35,791 bases of DNA from Polaromonas sp. (GTDB taxonomy: Bacteria > Pseudomonadota > Gammaproteobacteria > Burkholderiales > Burkholderiaceae_C). Positions 7,662 to 13,971 of this stretch are shown here, piece after piece. A program made the position numbers and the translations under genes. The notes beneath the pieces were generated by a model, which saw only the letters and a list, made by a program, of their open reading frames with translations, was not told the DNA's origin and made no database searches. How positions within the stretch are numbered: the first letter of the stretch is position 1; each line of letters opens with the position of its first letter. Where the stretch lies: positions 1 through 35,791 of the forward strand of contig JAJKJM010000073.1 in assembly GCA_021153985.1 (NCBI GenBank), given 5' to 3'.

Positions 7662-8141
7662 CTAACGCGTGGCGTTGCCCGTGCTGTTGTTCGGAGTGCT
7701 GTTTTTACTGCCCCCCGGACGGGCGATGCTGCCGAGCTGGCTGGCCGGCAGGCCGCCATTAGTGGTGGTGCCGGAAGCGCTGGAAGCGCTGGAAGCGCTG
7801 GAAGAGGCGGCCGGCGGGCTTCCCGCCGTGCCCTGACCCGGCGCCGTGGCGGCGCCGCCTGCCGCCGGTCCGGTCGTCCCACCAGAAGAAGGAGCGCCGG
7901 AGGCATCCGCCGCCGGCACGCTCCCCTTGAAACCGCTGCTCCCGCCTGGCGGGCTGTCACCGGTTGAAGGCGCACGCGCCGCATCCACGCCAGTGGACGC
8001 GGATGGGGTCGCGCCCGAACCGGTGCTGCCGGGCGTGCTTCCCGTGTCGTCGGCCTTCTTGCCGCAGGCACCCAGCATCAGGACGAAAGCCAAGGCGGCG
8101 AACAAGTGGCCTGGCCGGTGGAAGGTGGCAAATCGAAGCAT
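7662..8141 (-). CDS. Low-complexity lipoprotein (hypothetical), paralogue of 5324-5644
   Basis: A 159-aa protein with signal sequence and lipobox LGAC. Its mature start CGKKADDTGSTP nearly repeats CGKKVEDTGATT of the other lipoprotein. The rest is Gly/Ser/Ala/Pro-rich without predicted fold. A 9-bp tandem DNA repeat (GGAAGCGCT, about 7774-7800, plus-strand sense) encodes SSA triplets. GGAAG lies 7 bases before ATG 8141. Both copies would be membrane-anchored disordered tails in the periplasm or on the outer membrane. Function unknown. Confidence 0.65.
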   Translation of the reverse strand: MLRFATFHRPGHLFAALAFVLMLGACGKKADDTGSTPGSTGSGATPSASTGVDAARAPSTGDSPPGGSSGFKGSVPAADASGAPSSGGTTGPAAGGAATAPGQGTAGSPPAASSSASSASSASGTTTNGGLPASQLGSIARPGGSKNSTPNNSTGNATR

Positions 8142-8291
8142 GGATTTTCTTCCTGCAATGGTGATTAGGGTTCAAGTCAAGGGAAAGAGAGGAAAGAGGA
8201 AAGGGGGAAGGAGCAGTAATTCAATTTCCCAATGGCGGCTTGGCCACGGATGCTCCGTCAGGGGCGGAGCCAAAACGCCGGCCTTGCCTGC

Positions 8292-8393
8292 CTACTCCAT
8301 GGGCATGGGCGTGGTTTGCACCTCACCGGGCTCGGGCGGAGAGTTCAGGGGCTGGACCGGCTCTGGCGGCGGAACGTTGGGACTGGTGGCCAC
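8292..8393 (-). CDS. 33-aa proline-rich mini-protein
   Basis: An ORF too short for usual cut-offs: GTG start at 8393, TAG at 8292. It reads MATSPNVPPPEPVQPLNSPP and ends EVQTTPMPME. The GTG is two bases after the stop of the 100-aa gene at 8396, and AAGGA in the end of that gene is spaced 8 bases before it, so translation could be coupled. Third-position GC bias is that of local coding DNA. No known family; a proline-rich disordered peptide. Reality rests on spacing and composition only. Confidence 0.4.
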   Translation of the reverse strand: MATSPNVPPPEPVQPLNSPPEPGEVQTTPMPME

Positions 8394-8395
8394 GG

Positions 8396-8695
8396 CTATC
8401 TGTCCTTCTTCCCTGTCTTCCCGGCCTCGCGTGGCAGGTTCCGGATCATCGCCTCGCCTTTTTCGTCCCGGCCGTCGGACGGAAGGTCCTCTTCGAGTGT
8501 CAGTTCGGGCTCTTCGTTGCCCGCGCGCTTGCGCGTGCCGGGCCGCGGCTGTGCGGCTTCGGCTTTATCGGGTTTTCCGGCGGGCGCCTTGGTAATCTGC
8601 CTCGGTTCGGCCGGGAGCGTGTGCGCCGGCTCGTCGGGCGAGCCCGCCCCCAGCGGCACGCCGCCCTCCGGTGACTCGGGTCGTCTGGCGTTCAT
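8396..8695 (-). CDS. Charged, disordered small protein (hypothetical)
   Basis: About 99 aa starting MNARRPESPEGG from ATG 8695, or one residue more from the GTG at 8698. The chain is rich in Pro, Glu, Lys, Arg and Gly, ends KTGKKDR, and has no hydrophobic segment, so it is probably intrinsically disordered and cytosolic. The start overlaps the stop of the upstream membrane-protein gene (TGATG arrangement), which implies translational coupling. A proline-rich mini-ORF follows two bases after its stop. No recognised domain. Confidence 0.5.
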   Translation of the reverse strand: MNARRPESPEGGVPLGAGSPDEPAHTLPAEPRQITKAPAGKPDKAEAAQPRPGTRKRAGNEEPELTLEEDLPSDGRDEKGEAMIRNLPREAGKTGKKDR

Positions 8696-8919
8696 CACAA
8701 GCCCCCCACCACAAGCGGTATGTCATGGATGGCCAACGCGGCGGCGGCTGCCATGCTGGCAAACACGGTAATGAAAAAGGCGATGTAGGCAGCCGCGCGC
8801 GGGCGGCGAAAACTGAGCGGCTTGCGCTCGGGCGCCTCGTGCATCAACTCGCCGCTGATGTCATACGCGGAGGGCCGGAAAGCACTGGAAACCGTGGTGG
8901 GATCTGGATGAAAGTTCAT
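8695..8919 (-). CDS. Small single-TM membrane protein (hypothetical)
   Basis: From ATG 8919 the product is 74 aa, MNFHPDPTTVSSAFRPSAYD first, then a polar N-terminal half with RKPLSFRRPRA and one or two hydrophobic segments near the C-terminus (about 46-74, AYIAFFITVFASMAAAAALA). A GTG start at 8949 is possible but less likely. It is the first gene of a coupled set of three small ORFs running to 8292. A TTGCACAA-type direct repeat lies just upstream (8931-8950). Function unknown; perhaps a membrane anchor for the disordered protein encoded next. Confidence 0.55.
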   Translation of the reverse strand: MNFHPDPTTVSSAFRPSAYDISGELMHEAPERKPLSFRRPRAAAYIAFFITVFASMAAAAALAIHDIPLVVGGL

Positions 8920-9089
8920 GGCGGGCCTGCCTTGCACAAGGTTTTGCACAACGAATAAAGCATGGAGATGCCTGTCTCACCTGCATCTTCCCGCCGCAGC
9001 CAGAATCTGACTGTAGGCCGCCACGCCGCGTCTGGGGCGGTGGCCGTCTGACAGGGGCCGGGACCGAGACTTCGCACTCAAAGCCAGCT

Positions 9090-10334
9090 TCAGGCAGCCG
9101 AGATTCGTTGATCCTGCTTCTGCAAAAATTCCCCAACCTGCTGTATCAGCGCAGCATCAGCGCCATGCTGCTGCAACAAGCCGCGACTGCGCCTGTGCAC
9201 CGTCTCGCGGACATGCTGGATGATGGCCTCCGCCTGGTCCTCGGACAGTCCAAATTGCGCTGCCGCTTGCCGTGCCAGGCCAAGGCTTGACTCAGCCCTT
9301 CCGGGCAATAGGGCCAGCAGTTGATAGCCGGTATTGCCGTTCAGCTGCATCACAAGGTCGAAGGCAGGCGCCAGGCGATAACGCCCGTTGCCCGACAAAA
9401 GGACGCCGTGATTTTTCACATGGTCGTCGCTGTTTCCCGCCACCAGGTTGAACACCATGCGGCGATACAGCTCATGCAAGTCTGCCTCGGGCTGCGCCGA
9501 AATGCGCCTGAGCGCCTGGGCCAGTTCGACGTAGCTGCCGCTGGCGTTGTCTTCGTAGGCGACGTTCAGCAAGGCTGCAGCCGAAAGGTAGTGAAGACGC
9601 CGCTCGCTATCTATGCTTCCCTCCCTGTCAAATCGCCGCAGCACAAGCGCATGCCCCGTGAGCACGGGAACCAGGAAAAATTCAGGCACACGGATGCCGC
9701 AGGCTTTGGCCAGGCCCAAGGTGGCGGCTTCCAGCACGGCGACGTCATGGGCATCGCCCCGCGCAGGGAATTTGGCGATATGGCGCTTGCTGTCATGGAT
9801 AAAGGTGGCTTTGGGACGCGCGCCGCCCAAGGTGCCGCCCTGCAACAGAGGCCCGAGGTCGGCGGCAGACTCAAGCCCCATCTCAAGCCGGCGGGCGGCG
9901 TTCGCCAGGTCGTCCAACCTGAACACGGTGACGTCGGGCTGCGCGGGTTCTATCGGCAAGGAGGCGCTGAACACCATGGCGCCCACCCGGTCGGCATTGG
10001 TCAACAGCAGCGCCTGTACATCCGACAGGCCGTGGCCGTACCTGGCCTCCAGCACTTTGCGGCCCCAGCTGTCCGGCAAGGCATCGCGAAATGTCAAAGG
10101 CATGGCGCCGCCATCACGCAGCCTGCGCTCCGGCAATTTGAATACGGCATCCTGCAACGGCAGGTGGCTCGGGTTGAAGGGTTCGGCGTCCGCCCTGCGC
10201 AAATACTGGCGGCCATAGGCAAACTCACCCGACATCACGGCGGCGCGCTGCACGAGCTTGAGCACACCGGCCGGCGTGACATCGGCTGCCGGTTCAAAAG
10301 CCAGGCCCACATACAGGCTGTGCTCAGAAGTCAC
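9090..10334 (-). CDS. hipA: HipA-family serine/threonine kinase (toxin-like)
   Basis: HipA-like kinase of 414 aa; in the type case (E. coli) it phosphorylates glutamyl-tRNA synthetase and causes growth arrest and persistence. Seen here: N-terminal HipA-coupling domain, glycine-rich loop GGTLGGARPKA (166-176), ATP-contact Lys in IAKFP (188), FDR (235-237), catalytic loop NSDDHVKNHG (301-310) and metal-binding Asp in LAPAFDL (326). All core residues appear intact. I start it at GTG 10334, which overlaps the hipB-like stop by 11 bp; a longer upstream frame only shadows hipB. The target is not inferable; many HipA homologues differ from E. coli HipA in substrate. Confidence 0.9.
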   Translation of the reverse strand: MTSEHSLYVGLAFEPAADVTPAGVLKLVQRAAVMSGEFAYGRQYLRRADAEPFNPSHLPLQDAVFKLPERRLRDGGAMPLTFRDALPDSWGRKVLEARYGHGLSDVQALLLTNADRVGAMVFSASLPIEPAQPDVTVFRLDDLANAARRLEMGLESAADLGPLLQGGTLGGARPKATFIHDSKRHIAKFPARGDAHDVAVLEAATLGLAKACGIRVPEFFLVPVLTGHALVLRRFDREGSIDSERRLHYLSAAALLNVAYEDNASGSYVELAQALRRISAQPEADLHELYRRMVFNLVAGNSDDHVKNHGVLLSGNGRYRLAPAFDLVMQLNGNTGYQLLALLPGRAESSLGLARQAAAQFGLSEDQAEAIIQHVRETVHRRSRGLLQQHGADAALIQQVGEFLQKQDQRISAA

Positions 10335-10680
10335 GGTCGCTTTCGCTGATGGTGCCAGGCCTGCTTGCCGCGACGCGCTTGCGGACCTTGCGGCCCGCTG
10401 TGATAGACGCCGCAAAGTCCGCCGAGAGGGCAGCCACGCTGTGGATGGAATCCAGCTGGCCCAGCAACCACAAGGCGTGCGCCATGACACCCATGCTGGT
10501 GCCGGGTTTACCGGATTCGAGCGCGCGGCAAGTGGTTGGCGAGCAAAGCAGGCGCTCAGCCATCTCTTCAATCGTCCATTCCTGTTGCTGGCGGTAGGCG
10601 CGCAACCGTTGGCCCAGCTGAACCAGCGCTTCCAGCGCTTCGGGGGGCAGGCCCAATAAGGAATTTGACTTCTTAGCCAT
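10324..10680 (-). CDS. hipB: HipB-like HTH antitoxin / autorepressor
   Basis: A 118-aa XRE-type helix-turn-helix protein. LRAYRQQQEWTIEEMAERLL (about 27-46), then SPTTCRALESGKPGTS, form the DNA-binding fold. The C-terminal tail is basic then acidic (ASRPGTISESDRDF). It precedes and overlaps hipA by 11 bp, the standard antitoxin-toxin order. ATG 10680 is chosen over the TTG one codon upstream. A promoter with a perfect TATAAT lies 33 bp upstream. By analogy it neutralises HipA and represses its own promoter. Confidence 0.82.
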   Translation of the reverse strand: MAKKSNSLLGLPPEALEALVQLGQRLRAYRQQQEWTIEEMAERLLCSPTTCRALESGKPGTSMGVMAHALWLLGQLDSIHSVAALSADFAASITAGRKVRKRVAASRPGTISESDRDF

Positions 10681-10712
10681 CAATAAAACAACTTTTAAAC
10701 CTCATAAAAGCT

Positions 10713-10750
10713 ATTATATTGATTATTTTAAATCCAGTCCAATCCAGTAT
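10713..10750 (-). promoter_or_regulatory. hipBA promoter with direct repeat
   Basis: On the minus strand TATAAT (10718-10713) is preceded by an 18-bp spacer and TTGGAC (10742-10737). The surroundings are strikingly AT-rich for this genome. A tandem 10-bp repeat, AATCCAGTCC then AATCCAGTAT (10731-10750), covers the -35 and is a candidate HipB site. It is not the E. coli operator, which is an inverted TATCC/GGATA pair. Confidence 0.5.
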
Positions 10751-10774
10751 GGGCGGGCGGGCCACGCCAAGACG

Positions 10775-11617
10775 TCAATGGTGGTGCGCCATGCCGCTGA
10801 TGAGCGTGACCAGGCCTATGCCGATGGCCAGCCAGGCGATCTGCGCCACGGTTTCCCGGGCGGTGACGCGCTTTTGCAACTGCGGAATCAGGTCGGCCAA
10901 GGCCACATAGATAAAGCTGCTGGACGCCATGATCAGGAAGAACGGCAGGTAGTCATACAGCTGGTCGACCAGCGCATAACCCACCACCCCACCCAGCGAG
11001 GTGACGGCGCCGGCCAGCGATACCTTGACGAAGGCGGCGCGCCGGTTGTTGGAGGTCTGGCGCAGCACGACCAGGTCCCCCATGTGGTGGGGCACCTCAT
11101 GCACCAGCACTGCCAGGGCGGCCACTACGCCCAGCCGCAAATCGGCCATGAAGGCGGATGCAATCAGGATGCCGTCGCCGAAGGCGTGCACGCTGTCACC
11201 CGCCAGCACCGCCCAGCTGCCGCTCTTGGCTTCGCCGTGGCTGTGGTCATGGCCATGATGGTCGTGTGCCGCATGGACGTGCCCGGTATGGTCGTGCTGG
11301 GCGTGCGCCGCCGCTTCAGGGCCGTGGTGCCCGCCGCCGTGGTGCTCATGGCCGTGGTGCCACAGCTCGGCCTTGTCGAGCAGGAAGAAAAACACCAGCC
11401 CCACCAGCAAGGTGGCAAACAGCTCTTTGGCGCCGGCCTGGCTTTCAAAGGCCTCAGGCAGCAAATGCATGAAAGCCGTGGCCAGCAGCGCGCCGGCGGC
11501 CAAGCTGAGCATGTGCTGGGTGTAGCGGGCCAGTACGCCAAAGCTGAGCAGCGCCGCCAGCCACACACTGCCGATGCCGGCCGCCAGCGTTCCGATCAGA
11601 ATTGCTATCAAAGTCAT
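10775..11617 (-). CDS. ZIP-family divalent metal transporter
   Basis: ZIP importer (zinc, possibly iron or manganese) of 280 aa in the inner membrane. Metal-site motifs are HAFGDG (144-149) and HEVPHHMGD (173-181) in TM4/TM5. Between TM3 and TM4 lies a long histidine-rich cytosolic loop (about 87-127, with HHGHEHHGGGHHG and HDHHGHDHSH), typical of metal-sensing or buffering loops. The ATG at 11617 falls inside a 48-bp dispersed repeat, and no strong Shine-Dalgarno is present. No Zur-like box was recognised. Family is certain, ion specificity is not. Confidence 0.92.
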   Translation of the reverse strand: MTLIAILIGTLAAGIGSVWLAALLSFGVLARYTQHMLSLAAGALLATAFMHLLPEAFESQAGAKELFATLLVGLVFFFLLDKAELWHHGHEHHGGGHHGPEAAAHAQHDHTGHVHAAHDHHGHDHSHGEAKSGSWAVLAGDSVHAFGDGILIASAFMADLRLGVVAALAVLVHEVPHHMGDLVVLRQTSNNRRAAFVKVSLAGAVTSLGGVVGYALVDQLYDYLPFFLIMASSSFIYVALADLIPQLQKRVTARETVAQIAWLAIGIGLVTLISGMAHHH

Positions 11618-11651
11618 AGCTGCTTATCCACGTATTTAAAGGGCTGGAGCC
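11604..11651 (+). repeat. 48-bp dispersed repeat, copy 3, containing the ZIP start codon
   Basis: GCTAT-N7-ATAGCTGC-N20-CTGGAGCC, same spacing as copies at 3306 and 6236. On the minus strand its inverted-repeat block reads through ATGACTTTGATAGC, so it supplies the ATG and first codons of the ZIP transporter and part of its leader. Confidence 0.75.
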
Positions 11652-11697
11652 CAAAATCATTCACAAACACCCATGGAGGTTACACCACAGACGACAA

Positions 11698-11742
11698 AAC
11701 CCCGGGCGTGGCATCCAGATGCCTGCGGCCGGGGTTGTTTTT
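11698..11742 (+). terminator. Terminator-like hairpin
   Basis: AACCCCGG (11698-11705) pairs with CCGGGGTT (11729-11736), followed by GTTTTTAT on plus. On minus the stem is followed by TTTTGT. No plus-strand gene ends nearby, so its role is unclear; it may insulate the ZIP gene from upstream minus transcription. Confidence 0.45.
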
Positions 11743-11756
11743 ATCTTAGCAAGCGT

Positions 11757-11845
11757 GTCAAGCCCCCACGGTCACTCACTGCGTGTAGCTCCCTGCCCCC
11801 CGAGGGGGCCGCCCGCCTGCGGCCTGGCAAAGCCAGTTCCGCGGC
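11757..11845. repeat. Comamonadaceae-type palindromic intergenic repeat (from memory)
   Basis: Contains CCCCC-GA-GGGGG (11797-11808) and a second hairpin, GCGG/CTGGC-AAA-GCCAG/CCGC (11819-11842). I recall near-identical blocks in many Comamonadaceae intergenic regions, but only one copy is in this window, so repeat status is not shown here. Confidence 0.4.
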
Positions 11846-11893
11846 TCATGCTGGGTTTAAGAATTCTTTGGGTGCAACCAGCCTGGGTCAAGA

Positions 11894-11931
11894 TAAAAAA
11901 AAGCCGCCGGCCCTTTCGGGCTTGGCGGCTT
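11894..11931 (-). terminator. Intrinsic terminator of the dienelactone hydrolase gene
   Basis: On the minus strand, AAGCCGCC (11931-11924) pairs with GGCGGCTT (11908-11901), followed by a run of eight T. It starts 18 bp after the stop codon at 11950. Confidence 0.85.
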
Positions 11932-11949
11932 GCTGCCTGCTGACGGGGA

Positions 11950-12861
11950 TCAGGCTACGCCATGACTCTTGAACCATTCCAGCGCGCGCTTGAAACCGTC
12001 GTCTGCGGCGTCTTTGCGGTAGCTCGGGCGGTAGTCGGCGTGGAACGCGTGGGGGGCTTGCGGGTAGACGACGAACTCGGACGCTGCTGCCGCCTTGTTG
12101 CCTTTGGCGCCGGCTTCGGCCAGGGCGTCTTTCATCTGGTTGACGGTGGTCAGCGGGATGCCGCCGTCTTGCCCGCCGTAGAGGCCGAGCACTGGCGCCT
12201 TCAGGCCTGCCGCCAGGTCCAGCGGATGCTTGGGCGTGAGGTCCGACGGCTGGCCGACCAGACGGCCATACCAGGCCACGGCGGCTTTGACGTTCTTGCT
12301 TTGCTCGGCATACAGCCAGGTGATGCGGCCGCCCCAGCAAAAACCGGTGATGCCTACCTTTTTGGCGTTTCCGCCGTTGGCGGCTGCCCATTTCACGGCG
12401 CCGTCCAGGTCGGCCATGACTTGCGCGTCGGGCACTTTGGAGACGACTTCGGCCATCAGCTTGGCCATCTCGTTGTACTTGCTGGGGTCGCCCTGGCGTG
12501 CGTAGAGCTCAGGCGCAATCGCCAGGTAGCCGGCCTTGGCAAAGCGCCGGGCCGTGTCAGCGATGTATTCGTGCACGCCGAAAATTTCCTGGATCACCAG
12601 CACCACAGGCAGGTTGGTTTTGCCGGCAGGGGCCGCAAAGAAAGCCGGCACCTTGAAGCCGTTGACCTCATACGTGGTTTCGCCAGTCTTCAAGCCGTCT
12701 GAGGAGGTCTTGATGGCGGTCTGCGCCATGATGGGCATGGCGGTGGCGGCATAGCCGACGCCGAGGGCCGTTTTGAGCGCGGTGCGGCGGGTGGCGCCGG
12801 CTTCGGTAGCCTGCCCGGGCAACAGGGCATCGAAGTCTTTTTTCTGGTCGTGATCAAGCAT
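11950..12861 (-). CDS. Dienelactone hydrolase family protein, Tat-exported
   Basis: Alpha/beta hydrolase of 303 aa related to carboxymethylenebutenolidase, which opens dienelactones in chlorocatechol breakdown. The catalytic set is present: Glu92 in QEIFG, Cys175 in GFCWGG, Asp232 in QDGG and His271 in PHAFH. Unlike the classic cytosolic enzyme it carries a twin-arginine signal, TRRTALKTALGVGYAAT (24-40) then MPIMAQ, so it probably acts folded in the periplasm. ATG 12861 follows GAGGAAA; a start 33 bp upstream is less likely. It lies downstream of the exported FAH-fold gene and the AraC regulator gene, perhaps one unit. Substrate unknown. Confidence 0.88.
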   Translation of the reverse strand: MLDHDQKKDFDALLPGQATEAGATRRTALKTALGVGYAATAMPIMAQTAIKTSSDGLKTGETTYEVNGFKVPAFFAAPAGKTNLPVVLVIQEIFGVHEYIADTARRFAKAGYLAIAPELYARQGDPSKYNEMAKLMAEVVSKVPDAQVMADLDGAVKWAAANGGNAKKVGITGFCWGGRITWLYAEQSKNVKAAVAWYGRLVGQPSDLTPKHPLDLAAGLKAPVLGLYGGQDGGIPLTTVNQMKDALAEAGAKGNKAAAASEFVVYPQAPHAFHADYRPSYRKDAADDGFKRALEWFKSHGVA

Positions 12862-13005
12862 GGCGGTTTCCTCGGTTGATTGTTGGAAGAGCAAAGGCGA
12901 AAGAAAGCAAGCTGTCGGAGTCTATGCGGCTCCGCAAGTTCTTGCCACCACGGGGCGATGACACGGTGTTTTCCCTTGCCCCCTGCCCCTCCCGGCCAGC
13001 CGGTC

Positions 13006-13806
13006 TTAAACGATCTTGACGCTCAGCTCCGGCAAGCCGTCGATATGGCATTCAATGACGTCACCCTTGACCACAGGGCCGACGTTTTCCGGCGTGCCCG
13101 AATAAATGATGTCGCCAGGGAAAAGCTCAAACGCTTCAGACAGCTTGGAAATCTGCTCGGCCACCGACCAGATCATGTGGTTCAGGGTGGCCTGCTGCTT
13201 GACCTGGCCGTTGACCTTGAGCCAGATCGCTCCCTTGGTGTAGTGGCCGGTTTGCGCCACCTTGTGGATGGGGCCGATAGGGGCCGAGCGGTCAAAGCTT
13301 TTGCCGATTTCCCACGGCTTTTTCTGGTCGCCCATGCCGCGCTGCAAATCGCGGCGTGTCATGTCCAGGCCCAGCGCGTAGCCGTAGACCAGGTCCAGCG
13401 CCTTGTCCATCGGGATGTTGCGTCCGCCCTTGGAGAGCGCTGCCACCAGTTCGACTTCGTAGTGGTAGTTCTTGGTCAGCGTCGGATAGGGATGGTCGGC
13501 CACCTTGCCGGGCGGCACGACCTGGATGGCATCCGTCGGTTTCTGGAAAAAGAATGGCGGCTCGCGTGATGGATCCGAGCCCATCTCGATCGCATGGGCG
13601 GCGTAGTTGCGGCCGATGCAGTAAATACGGCGCACCGGAAACATCTCGGCACTGCCGGCAATCGGCACATAGGTTTCGGCCACGGTGAAAGGCGTGGCGG
13701 GCGCATTGGCCGCCGTGCCGGGCGTGGCGCAGCCAACAACGGCGCCTGCCGTCATCAAGGCGCCGGTTTGCAGAATTCCGCGTTTGCTCATGTCTGGTTT
13801 TGTCAT
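13006..13806 (-). CDS. Fumarylacetoacetate hydrolase-fold protein with export signal
   Basis: FAH-superfamily enzyme of 266 aa; relatives hydrolyse or decarboxylate acyl-pyruvates at the end of aromatic ring-cleavage pathways. Metal ligands fit Glu117 and Glu119 in YHYEVEL and Asp148 in GLDMTRRDLQ; IYCIGRNY (61-68) and SGTPENVGPV near the C-terminus are family landmarks. Oddly, the first 26 residues look like a lipoprotein signal: MSKRGILQTGALMTAGAVVGC, lipobox Cys26. Family members are normally cytosolic. ATG 13806 is supported by AGGAG 6 bases upstream, so the signal is not a start-site artefact. The neighbouring hydrolase is exported too. Confidence 0.86.
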   Translation of the reverse strand: MTKPDMSKRGILQTGALMTAGAVVGCATPGTAANAPATPFTVAETYVPIAGSAEMFPVRRIYCIGRNYAAHAIEMGSDPSREPPFFFQKPTDAIQVVPPGKVADHPYPTLTKNYHYEVELVAALSKGGRNIPMDKALDLVYGYALGLDMTRRDLQRGMGDQKKPWEIGKSFDRSAPIGPIHKVAQTGHYTKGAIWLKVNGQVKQQATLNHMIWSVAEQISKLSEAFELFPGDIIYSGTPENVGPVVKGDVIECHIDGLPELSVKIV

Positions 13807-13971
13807 GTGTGTCTCCTGTGATTGATGAAAGCTGAATAAAGCTGGAGCCTGTTATTGGTACGTTTTTCTCCAACCATCGAGCTTAATTCGGGCACGCCCC
13901 GCGCAGGCAGACGGAATTACGCATTTACCGGACGATTCAATGCAACGCTGCTGCGTTGCAGCTGCGGCGCG

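Larger units (their letters stand above)
11618..11949. other. Intergenic region of repeats and terminators
   Basis: The 332-bp gap between the ZIP gene and the dienelactone hydrolase gene carries most of repeat copy 3, a hairpin with T-run (11698-11742), a palindromic repeat-like block (about 11757-11845) and the hydrolase terminator (11894-11931). No coding sequence is supported. Confidence 0.5.

Noticed and set aside
7774..7804. Short tandem repeat as a possible CRISPR
   Set aside because: Nine-bp contiguous units without spacers, in frame inside a lipoprotein gene.
7846..8595. 249-codon plus-strand frame across the lipoprotein and small-gene region
   Set aside because: Opposite genes with good ribosome sites; no domain, arginine/glycine-rich shadow composition.
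8931..8950. TTGCACAA direct repeats as an operator
   Set aside because: Only two short copies, partly within a possible GTG-start extension; too little to call a site.
10335..10571. N-terminal extension of HipA to 493 aa
   Set aside because: The extra residues are a frame-shifted copy of the hipB-like coding sequence and unlike HipA; the GTG at 10334 gives a family-length protein.
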